Both the position numbers and the translations under genes were made by a program. The notes under the pieces were generated by a model. That model was given only the letters and a program-made list of their open reading frames with translations. It was not told the origin of the DNA and did no database searches. From the NCBI GenBank assembly GCA_026388495.1, contig JAPLJQ010000286.1:1-6225 (forward strand): a stretch of DNA of 6,225 bases, read 5' to 3'. Origin of the DNA: Deltaproteobacteria bacterium. Its GTDB lineage: Bacteria; Desulfobacterota; Syntrophia; Syntrophales; UBA2185. Below, in pieces: positions 1 through 6,224 of the stretch (positions are counted from its first letter, which is position 1; each line of letters opens with the position of its first letter).

Positions 1-93
1 CTGGAATTTAACCGAGATCAGACTCCCGTCTTTCTCCCATCGGAAATAACATCCGGAGAAAGAATGAAAATGAAGGTGTCAAGAACGAGATAA
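1..93 (+). CDS. Possible C-terminal end of an unrecognised gene (partial)
   Basis: The first reading frame is open from the window edge for 30 codons and ends in TAA at 91-93, followed at once by an in-frame TGA at 94-96. The visible tail is hydrophilic and basic towards the end (…SGERMKMKVSRTR). I do not recognise a family. A double stop followed about 50 bp later by a strong hairpin (145-182) is what the end of a gene looks like. The other two + frames close within the first 48 bases. On the - strand one frame is open to the edge but has no ATG. An open frame of 30 codons can arise by chance, so this remains tentative. Confidence 0.35.
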   Translation: MEFNRDQTPVFLPSEITSGERMKMKVSRTR

Positions 94-144
94 TGAAGAA
101 ATTATGGCGTAACTATTAGCGGACAAATCAATTTTCGAAATCTA

Positions 145-182
145 TCAAAGGCCGGTTATCATTTCATAAGACCGGCCTTTGA
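145..182 (+). terminator. Intrinsic terminator-like hairpin
   Basis: A perfect 12-bp inverted repeat, TCAAAGGCCGGT at 145-156 and ACCGGCCTTTGA at 171-182, encloses a 14-nt loop. The stem is GC-rich at its centre and ends in CCTTT, followed by a modestly T-rich stretch (gattattgatt). The arms are symmetrical, so the reverse strand also reads CCTTTGA, and the structure could work in both directions. It lies after the possible upstream gene end and before the nrdD promoter, so it should insulate the nrd operon. The U-tract is short and interrupted, so efficiency is uncertain. Confidence 0.7.
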
Positions 183-216
183 TTATTGATTAACTGAGAA
201 TAATTTAAAATATTGC

Positions 217-245
217 TTGATAATATCAATATGTAGTAGTATTAT
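217..245 (+). promoter_or_regulatory. Sigma70-type promoter of the nrdDG operon
   Basis: A -35-like TTGATA (217-222) and a -10-like TATTAT (240-245) are separated by exactly 17 bp, the optimal spacing for the housekeeping sigma factor. Each hexamer differs from consensus at one or two positions. The predicted start of transcription is near 251-253, giving an nrdD leader of about 75 nt. The spacer is occupied almost completely by an NrdR-box-like sequence (224-239), with a second at 255-270 around the start point. This is the layout expected of a repressed promoter. It is predicted from sequence only. Confidence 0.6.
224..239 (+). promoter_or_regulatory. NrdR box 1 (candidate), in promoter spacer
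   Basis: The 16-mer TATCAATATGTAGTAG matches the published NrdR-box consensus acaCwAtATaTwGtgt at 10 of 16 positions, including all six strongly conserved bases (C, A, A, T, T, G). Its core CAATATGTAG (227-236) recurs almost identically in box 2, with starts 31 bp apart. NrdR is the ATP/dATP-sensing Zn-ribbon/ATP-cone repressor of bacterial ribonucleotide reductase genes and binds paired boxes about three helical turns apart. Binding here would lie between the -35 and -10 elements. The outer bases match poorly, so the pair is more convincing than this box alone. Confidence 0.6.
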
Positions 246-254
246 TAACACCTA

Positions 255-270
255 CCCCAATATGTTGCGT
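255..270 (+). promoter_or_regulatory. NrdR box 2 (candidate), at transcription start
   Basis: The 16-mer CCCCAATATGTTGCGT matches the NrdR-box consensus at 12 of 16 positions, with mismatches at positions 1, 3, 10 and 14. The core CAATATGTTG (258-267) differs from the box 1 core by one A/T swap at a degenerate position. It lies just downstream of the predicted start site, so NrdR bound to both boxes would cover the promoter from spacer to about +20. No nrdR gene is present in this window. Confidence 0.65.
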
Positions 271-309
271 AACATTTAACCGGTGGGAGGATTATTCATA
301 TTAATAAAA

Positions 310-317
310 GGGGAGGG
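310..317 (+). promoter_or_regulatory. Shine-Dalgarno of nrdD
   Basis: GGGGAGGG contains a strong GGAGG core at 312-316, 10 nt before the ATG at 327, and fixes the nrdD start. A second purine-rich motif, GGGAGG at 285-290, lies 36 nt before the start with no ATG near it. The Shine-Dalgarno can pair with a C-rich segment at 251-258 near the predicted 5' end of the transcript (see findings). Confidence 0.75.
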
Positions 318-326
318 AAAGTTCAT

Positions 327-2417
327 ATGCATGGGAAGATCAAGAAAAGGGACGGCCGTCTGGTAAAATTTAATGCCGAAAAAATTACCAGTGCAATTGC
401 GAAGGCCGGTGCGGCAACGGCCGAATTTGATATGACAACGGCAAGGATGCTCACCATAAAAGTTCTGAATTTAGCGGAAAAACTTTTCGACGGAAAAATC
501 CTGACGGTCGAAGAAATCCAGGATATCGTTGAAGAAGTGCTTTTATCTTCTCCATATCGCCGAACCGTCAAAGCATATATCATCTATCGAGATCAGCATG
601 CAAGATTGAGAGAAATCACGAATAAGATGGAGGTTGACCTGGTTGATCAATACCTCAAGAAGAAAGACTGGAAAATAAATGAAAACAGCAATATGGACTA
701 TTCCCTCCAAGGTTTGAACAATTACATATCGTCGGAGGTAAGCAAGGTCTACTGGTTAAATGAAGTCTATTCACCCGAAATTAGAAAAGCGCATACAGAT
801 GGAGACTTCCACATTCATGATTTAAGTCTTCTGTCCGTCTATTGCGTTGGATGGGACCTCTATGATCTTCTTATGGAAGGCTTTAAGGGAGTGTCCGGCA
901 AAGTAGAAAGCAAGCCCGCCAAGCATCTGCGCAGCGCTCTCGGTCAGGTTGTGAATTTCTTTTATACCCTTCAGGGCGAGGCCGCAGGAGCGCAGGCTTT
1001 TTCAAATTTCGATACCCTTCTCGCCCCATTCATCAGACATGACAGGCTCGGTTTCAATGAAATTAAACAGGCCCTCCAGGAATTCATATTTAATATCAAT
1101 GTTCCCACCCGTGTCGGTTTTCAGACGCCTTTTACAAATGTGACATTGGATGTGACAGTGCCGAAATACTATGCGGACCAGCATGTCATTATAGGCGGCG
1201 AACCACAGAAACAGAAATACGGAGAATTTCAAGAAGAAATGAATCTTTTCAATAAGGCGTTCCTTCAAGTAATGGCTGACGGAGATGCAAAGGGAAGGGT
1301 GTTTACTTTCCCGATACCTACTTACAACATGACGAAGGATTTTAACTGGGATGATAAAAATCTCGATGGACTTTGGGAAATGACGGCAAAATACGGCGTT
1401 CCCTATTTTTCAAATTTTATAAATTCAGACATGAACCCTGAAGATGCGCGCAGTATGTGCTGCAGGTTACGTATTGACAATAGAGAATTAGAGAAAAGGG
1501 GAGGCGGTCTTTTTGGATCTAATCCTCTGACGGGCTCAATTGGCGTGATTACCATGAACATGCCAAGGATTGGTTATCTCTCAAAGAACGACAATGAGTT
1601 CATGGAACGTCTTGAAAAATTGATGATGATCGCAAGAGACAGTCTGGAAACAAAAAGAAAGGTGCTTGAAAAATTTACAGACGGAAATCTATATCCTTAT
1701 ACAAAGTATTACCTCAGAAATGTTAAGAAACGCTTTAATGAATACTGGAAGAATCATTTTTCTACCATAGGTCTTGTCGGCATGAACGAAGCATGCATGA
1801 ATTTCCTTGGTAAAAATATTGCAACTCCGGAAGGTCAGGAGTACACGAAAATAGTTCTTGACTTTATGAGGCATAAATTAATCGAATTTCAAAAAAATAC
1901 GGGGAACAACTATAACCTTGAATCAACTCCGGCGGAAGGTACGTCTTACAGGTTGGCGAAAATGGATAAAGTGAAATACCCGGATATCATTTCTGCAAAT
2001 CATAATGGATACGATGATAATAAAAGGGATCCATTTTACACAAATTCCACGCAACTTCCCGTTAATTATACGGATGATATTTTTGAAGCGCTCGATCTTC
2101 AGAATGACATTCAGACCCGTTATACGGGAGGGACCGTTTTTCACACCTATGCAGGTGAAAGAATTCAAGACTCTGCCAATGTAAAAAACCTGATAAGAAG
2201 AATCTGCACAAAATATTCGTTACCTTATATTACCTTCACACCAACTTTCAGTGTCTGTCCTTCCCATGGATATTTAAGCGGCGAGATAGAAAAATGTCCG
2301 TCATGTGGAGAAGGATGCGAGATATATTCGCGTGTCGTCGGTTATTTACGACCCGTTAAGCAATGGAATAAGGGAAAACAGGAAGAATTCGGAATGAGAC
2401 GGGTGTTTAATTTTTAA
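327..2417 (+). CDS. nrdD: Anaerobic (class III) ribonucleoside-triphosphate reductase, catalytic subunit
   Basis: This is the oxygen-sensitive glycyl-radical enzyme that reduces ribonucleoside triphosphates to dNTPs for DNA synthesis under anaerobic conditions. The 696 residues begin with an ATP-cone allosteric domain (about 3-95, with KRDGRLVKF near the start). The ten-stranded barrel follows, with HIHDL (162-166), Cys173, a Cys-Cys pair 378-379 (MCCRLRID) expected to carry the thiyl-radical cysteine, and RGGGLFGSNPLTGS just after. YTNSTQLPVN and TGGTVFH motifs lie further on. The C-terminal Zn module has Cys644, His647, Cys657, Cys660 and Cys664. The glycyl-radical motif RVVGYLRPV places the radical on Gly672, near the end as in the family. 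ATG 327 is the first in-frame ATG after an in-frame stop at 270-272 and has a good ribosome site. It is followed 2 nt later by its activase gene. The reductant subtype (formate or thiol) cannot be settled here; the Cys-Cys pair is more like thiol-dependent forms, which is inference. Confidence 0.97.
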   Translation: MHGKIKKRDGRLVKFNAEKITSAIAKAGAATAEFDMTTARMLTIKVLNLAEKLFDGKILTVEEIQDIVEEVLLSSPYRRTVKAYIIYRDQHARLREITNKMEVDLVDQYLKKKDWKINENSNMDYSLQGLNNYISSEVSKVYWLNEVYSPEIRKAHTDGDFHIHDLSLLSVYCVGWDLYDLLMEGFKGVSGKVESKPAKHLRSALGQVVNFFYTLQGEAAGAQAFSNFDTLLAPFIRHDRLGFNEIKQALQEFIFNINVPTRVGFQTPFTNVTLDVTVPKYYADQHVIIGGEPQKQKYGEFQEEMNLFNKAFLQVMADGDAKGRVFTFPIPTYNMTKDFNWDDKNLDGLWEMTAKYGVPYFSNFINSDMNPEDARSMCCRLRIDNRELEKRGGGLFGSNPLTGSIGVITMNMPRIGYLSKNDNEFMERLEKLMMIARDSLETKRKVLEKFTDGNLYPYTKYYLRNVKKRFNEYWKNHFSTIGLVGMNEACMNFLGKNIATPEGQEYTKIVLDFMRHKLIEFQKNTGNNYNLESTPAEGTSYRLAKMDKVKYPDIISANHNGYDDNKRDPFYTNSTQLPVNYTDDIFEALDLQNDIQTRYTGGTVFHTYAGERIQDSANVKNLIRRICTKYSLPYITFTPTFSVCPSHGYLSGEIEKCPSCGEGCEIYSRVVGYLRPVKQWNKGKQEEFGMRRVFNF

Positions 2418-2419
2418 AA

Positions 2420-3109
2420 ATGAAGATAGGTGCTCTGCAGAAAATTTCTTTAATTGATTATCCTGGAAAGCTATGTGCCATAGTATTCACCCAGGGATGC
2501 AACTTCAGGTGTCCCTATTGCCATAATCCGGAACTGGTGGATCCTGGGCTTTACGATGAATGCCAATCTGAAGAGGCAGTGTTTGCATTTCTTGAAAAAA
2601 GGAAAGGAAAGCTTGATGCTGTGTCCATCACGGGAGGGGAGCCTACCATTCAGAAGAACGTGATCACTTTCATAGAACATATCAAAAACAGCGGGTATTC
2701 TGTTAAAATCGATACGAACGGTTCCAATCCGGAAATTATAAAAAATATTATTGACAGGGAGCTTATCGATTATATTGCCATGGATGTTAAGGGGCCTTTG
2801 GAAAAATATAAAGCGCTGACAAAATCGCAGGTTGACGAAGATAAAATTCAACAGAGCATATCCCTAATCATGGCATCGGGAATACCATACGAGTTCCGTA
2901 CAACGGTCCTAAAATCACAACTCGATAAAAACGACATTCTGGAAATTGGAAAATTAATAAAAAATGCATCTCTTTATGTATTGCAGACCTTTGTTGCTTC
3001 CAAGACTCTTGATGAACGTTACGTTCATGAGTTGACGTACTCCCAGGAAGAATTGGAATATTTGAAGGAAAAACTGTTGGAAGATATTCATTCCGTGAAG
3101 ATTCGCTGA
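2420..3109 (+). CDS. nrdG: Anaerobic ribonucleotide reductase activating protein (radical SAM)
   Basis: This radical-SAM enzyme uses a [4Fe-4S] cluster and S-adenosylmethionine to abstract a hydrogen from NrdD and install its glycyl radical. In the 229 residues the cluster cysteines are Cys27, Cys31 and Cys34 in CNFRCPYC (CxxxCxxC). The SAM-binding GGEP motif is at 72-75, and a KIDTNG strand and AMDVKGP segment follow, as in this activase family. The N-terminus, with SLIDYPGK before the cluster loop, and the length are typical of the NrdG form often annotated as a pyruvate-formate-lyase-activating-like protein. Pairing with nrdD decides the substrate. The start lies 2 nt after the nrdD stop (TAA at 2415-2417) with no good Shine-Dalgarno, so translation is probably coupled to nrdD. 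Confidence 0.95.
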   Translation: MKIGALQKISLIDYPGKLCAIVFTQGCNFRCPYCHNPELVDPGLYDECQSEEAVFAFLEKRKGKLDAVSITGGEPTIQKNVITFIEHIKNSGYSVKIDTNGSNPEIIKNIIDRELIDYIAMDVKGPLEKYKALTKSQVDEDKIQQSISLIMASGIPYEFRTTVLKSQLDKNDILEIGKLIKNASLYVLQTFVASKTLDERYVHELTYSQEELEYLKEKLLEDIHSVKIR

Positions 3110-3141
3110 TCAAAATATCGGCAAGGAAACATTAATAATTC

Positions 3142-4809
3142 ATGGGCGATAAGAAACCATCAGATCAAATTCATCTTACGGAAGATGACAAAATCAACAG
3201 ACTGCTGCTCAAGCTCGTTTCAGATGTCAAGGGATTCACGGAAATGCAGCTTGATCAGATCAGAAGACTGACCCAGATTGGTTCCGCCCTGTCAGCGGAA
3301 CGGAATCTTGATAAGCTTCTGGAAATGATCGTAGATGAGGCCCGCGCCTTTACGAGTGCCGACGGAGGCACTCTTTACATTATGTCTGATGATGAAACGG
3401 AACTTCATTTTGCCATCGTGCAGAACAATTCCTTAAATATTCGAATGGGGGGAACAGGCGGGAAGATTACCTGGCCTTCCGTAATGTTAAAGAATCCTGA
3501 CGGCAGTCCGAATCATGCCAATGTGTCTGCATATGCGGCCCTTACGAGAAAGGTGGTTAATATTCCGGATGTTTATGATGCGGAGGGTTTTAACTTTGAA
3601 GGGACAAGAAAATTTGATTCGGAAACGGGATACAGATCAAAATCCATGCTTGTCGTGCCCATGCGCAATCACGATAATGATATCATCGGAGTTCTGCAAC
3701 TCCTGAATGCTCAGTTTACCATAACTTCAGAAGTCATATCGTTTTCCATCGAAAATCAAAAAATGACGGAATCTTTGGCATCCCAGGCAGCGGTTGCTTT
3801 ATCAAATAACAGGCTCATTCAAGATCTTGAAAATCTGCTGGAATCCATTATCAGAACGATTGCAACGGCGATTGACGAGAAGTCTCCTTATACAGGCGGT
3901 CATGTGCGAAGAGTCGCAGCCTTGACAATGACAATCGCAGAAAAAATCAACAAAATTAAAGATGGCCCGTACGCAAACGTTCATTTTAACGACGACCAAT
4001 TAAAGGAACTTAGAATTGCCGCCTGGTTACATGATGTTGGAAAGATTACGACTCCGGAATATATCATCGACAAATCGAGGAAGCTTGAAACCATCTACGA
4101 CAGGATTGAAACGATTAAGACTCGCATGGAAGTGATAAAGCGTGATCATATAATTGAAATGATGAGGCAGCAAAATAAAGAAAATGGAACATATTTAAAC
4201 GAAGCTGAGTCTATATATGACAAATTTGACAATGATTTAGAAAAGGATTTCCAATTTCTTTTATCCGTGAACGGGGGCAGTGCAATGCTGACGGAAGAAA
4301 TGCTGGAGCGAATAAATGAAATCGCATCAAGAACATGGTACATGAACGGGGAAAGACAGCTCCTGCTTAATGAAAACGAGCTTTATAACATCAGTATTCT
4401 TCACGGGACTCTGACAGGAGAAGAAAAAGAAATTATAAAAAATCACGCTACCATTACATATAAAATGCTTTCCCAACTGCCTTTTCCTAAAAAAATGAAA
4501 AATGTTTCCATATTCGGAGCGGCTCACCATGAACGGCTTGACGGTAAAGGTTATCCTCTGGGCTTGAAGGGCGATCAGCTTCCTCTTCAGTCTCGAATCA
4601 TCGCGCTTGCAGATGTTTTCGACGCTTTAACGGCCAAAGACCGGCCATATAAAAAAGAAAAAACATTATCCGAGGCGATCAGGATATTAGAGTTGATGGC
4701 GGAGGAAAAATATATCGATTACGGTCTGTTCGATTTATTTATAAAGGAGAGGATCCATATCGATTACGGCAGAAGGGAACTGACGGTTCAACAAATAGAT
4801 GTGGATTGA
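3142..4809 (+). CDS. GAF + HD-GYP domain cyclic-dinucleotide phosphodiesterase
   Basis: This is a predicted cytosolic signalling enzyme of 555 residues with no signal peptide or membrane segment. A short helical N-terminus (about 1-47) leads to a GAF sensor domain (about 48-221), a linker helix, and an HD-GYP domain (about 240-540). HD-GYP enzymes hydrolyse cyclic di-GMP, and some cleave cGAMP. The metal ligands look complete: His254, His297-Asp298 (LHDVGK), His435, His462-His463 and Asp491. The signature HHERLDGKGYP (462-472) is intact, so activity is likely. The residue four before His254 is Tyr rather than the Glu seen in trinuclear PmGH, which favours a two-metal site (inference). About 108 extra residues (316-423) sit between HDVGK and His435, where standard domains have about 30 in total. 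The start is firm: TAA at 3136-3138 blocks any extension. The ribosome site AAGGA (3123-3127) is 14 nt away, so initiation may be weak. It lies 32 nt after nrdG with no terminator between, so it is probably cotranscribed. The ligand sensed by GAF is unknown. Confidence 0.92.
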   Translation: MGDKKPSDQIHLTEDDKINRLLLKLVSDVKGFTEMQLDQIRRLTQIGSALSAERNLDKLLEMIVDEARAFTSADGGTLYIMSDDETELHFAIVQNNSLNIRMGGTGGKITWPSVMLKNPDGSPNHANVSAYAALTRKVVNIPDVYDAEGFNFEGTRKFDSETGYRSKSMLVVPMRNHDNDIIGVLQLLNAQFTITSEVISFSIENQKMTESLASQAAVALSNNRLIQDLENLLESIIRTIATAIDEKSPYTGGHVRRVAALTMTIAEKINKIKDGPYANVHFNDDQLKELRIAAWLHDVGKITTPEYIIDKSRKLETIYDRIETIKTRMEVIKRDHIIEMMRQQNKENGTYLNEAESIYDKFDNDLEKDFQFLLSVNGGSAMLTEEMLERINEIASRTWYMNGERQLLLNENELYNISILHGTLTGEEKEIIKNHATITYKMLSQLPFPKKMKNVSIFGAAHHERLDGKGYPLGLKGDQLPLQSRIIALADVFDALTAKDRPYKKEKTLSEAIRILELMAEEKYIDYGLFDLFIKERIHIDYGRRELTVQQIDVD

Positions 4810-4829
4810 TATTAAATAACTTCAGCAGT

Positions 4830-6224
4830 CTATTTCTTTGGTGTCAGAGTTTTTATTTCCTGCTCTATTTCACGGAATTTATCACTGCCTTCGGGAAAAT
4901 ATTTGAGAGCCGCTTTGAAATGAAACAGGGCGCTGTCAGTCTTTTTTTTCTTTTTGAAATATATCCCAAAGTTGAAGTGCGAATCCCCCGGATTGTTCGT
5001 TTTGCCGTAGGCCATCGCAATGTTGTAGTAAATGTCGGCATCATTGTTTTTTTGCCTTTCAAGTTTTTTGTATACTATAAGGGCGGTTTCATAATTGCCC
5101 ACTGCCTCATATGATCGTCCCAGGTAAAGCAAGGTTTCGGCGTCATTCTCCGCTGTTGAGGCCTTCTGGAGGTATTTAATGGCTTCAGAAGGCTGGCCAA
5201 GCTTGTAGTAAAAAATCCCAAAGTCTCTCAAAATATCTACATCATCAGGAGAGAGTCTTACAGCCTTCTGAAACGTTACAAGAGATTCAGACGTTCGACC
5301 TAACCTTTCCTGCGTTACAGCTAAACCATAGAGGGCATCAACGTCGCCCGGATCTTTTTTTAATTCATTTTGAAAATAATTGAGACTCACCTCTAAATTT
5401 CTTTCACCGAACATGAGGATGGTTTGAATTCTTCCTAAGTTTCCTATGATGCTTACTTTACCTTTTTTTGAATAAGTTGTTTGAATAGCCGCATCCAGAT
5501 AACGGATTCTTTCATCGGTTCCCGGATGGGTGAGAAAATAGGAGGGAATCGAGTTTGAATAGAATTCATAACGCCTCATCGTTTTTAAAAAATCGAGCAT
5601 GGCCGTTCCGTCATAGCCTGCACTTATCAGGTAATTTAAGCCCATCCTGTCAGCCTCTTCCTCATGTTCCCGGCTATACTTGAGATTTAGGGTGGTGGCC
5701 GTTGCCAGAGAAAAGGCGGTGACAGCAGCGGTAAGGTCCCCCCCTCCTCCCAGGAATGCACCGGCTAATATTGCAGCGAGACTGGCGATCCCTAATTTTT
5801 GTGATTTTTCTATGATATTGGCAATATGTCTTGCATTCACATGGGCAATTTCATGTGCCAGAATCCCCGCAAGTTCACTTTCGTTTTCAACAATGTTGAT
5901 AAGGCCTCTGTTAACATAGACATAACCTCCCGGCGTCGCGAAAGCATTAATAGCTGAACTTTTGATAACTGAAAAACGAAAATCGAAGGGCGCTTTTTGT
6001 GATTGAGCAAGAATTTTATGGCCAAGATTGGTTATATAAATATTTATTTTTTCATTGCGAACGAGAACCTGACTTTTATCTAATTTTTCATAAAATTCTT
6101 TTCCAAGCTTGACTTCATCATCAATGGTAAAGGCTGCATGGGAAACTCCGGCTGTAGAAAATATGATGAGAAGCGTCAGGATGGAAATCACACGGCGTTT
6201 CAATGTTGAGAAAGAAGGGGACAT
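4830..6224 (-). CDS. M48 family zinc metalloprotease with C-terminal TPR repeats (BepA/YfgC-like)
   Basis: This is a predicted periplasmic peptidase, related in architecture to BepA (YfgC), which handles outer-membrane protein assembly and degradation. Of 464 residues, 1-30 form a signal peptide: LKRR, then a hydrophobic core, then a likely cut after VSHA. There is no lipobox. The catalytic domain carries HEIAH (124-128; His124, Glu125, His128) and SREHEEEAD (184-192), where Glu188 is the expected third zinc ligand in the ExxxD pattern. It also has THPGTDERI (232-240), whose His233 matches the conserved active-site His. A hydrophobic glycine/alanine-rich stretch (144-178) probably packs near the membrane. 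Residues about 277-443 form four to five TPR units, usually used for partner binding. ATG 6224 is one base from the window edge, so its ribosome site and any upstream start are not visible, but the signal peptide begins sensibly here. It runs convergently to the HD-GYP gene. The natural substrate is unknown. Confidence 0.92.
   Translation of the reverse strand: MSPSFSTLKRRVISILTLLIIFSTAGVSHAAFTIDDEVKLGKEFYEKLDKSQVLVRNEKINIYITNLGHKILAQSQKAPFDFRFSVIKSSAINAFATPGGYVYVNRGLINIVENESELAGILAHEIAHVNARHIANIIEKSQKLGIASLAAILAGAFLGGGGDLTAAVTAFSLATATTLNLKYSREHEEEADRMGLNYLISAGYDGTAMLDFLKTMRRYEFYSNSIPSYFLTHPGTDERIRYLDAAIQTTYSKKGKVSIIGNLGRIQTILMFGERNLEVSLNYFQNELKKDPGDVDALYGLAVTQERLGRTSESLVTFQKAVRLSPDDVDILRDFGIFYYKLGQPSEAIKYLQKASTAENDAETLLYLGRSYEAVGNYETALIVYKKLERQKNNDADIYYNIAMAYGKTNNPGDSHFNFGIYFKKKKKTDSALFHFKAALKYFPEGSDKFREIEQEIKTLTPKK

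Noticed and set aside
285..290. Second Shine-Dalgarno-like GGGAGG, possible site for a leader peptide
   Set aside because: No ATG, GTG or TTG follows at a usable distance, so no translated leader peptide is supported; it was kept only as a possible competitor in the leader pairing.
183..326. Riboswitch or small RNA in the nrdD leader
   Set aside because: The predicted leader is only about 75 nt and lacks the conserved elements of cobalamin or other known riboswitches that I could recognise; promoter and NrdR-like sites account for the region.
323..583. An 86-codon open frame on the - strand over the start of nrdD
   Set aside because: It is antisense to the ATP-cone coding region, with no recognisable domain; the nrdD reading is certain.
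2471..2851. A 126-codon open frame on the - strand inside nrdG
   Set aside because: It is a reverse-strand shadow of the radical-SAM core and shows no motif of its own.
4087..4410. Frameshift or inserted gene fragment in the HD-GYP gene
   Set aside because: The reading frame is continuous, the flanking domain halves are intact, and composition matches the rest of the gene, so this is an in-frame domain insertion rather than damage.
4806..5114. A 102-codon open frame on the + strand following the HD-GYP gene
   Set aside because: It lies opposite the TPR-coding end of the M48 protease gene, its composition (runs of Phe, Ile, Leu) is that of antisense to Lys/Asp/Tyr-rich coding sequence, and no ribosome site or known motif is seen.
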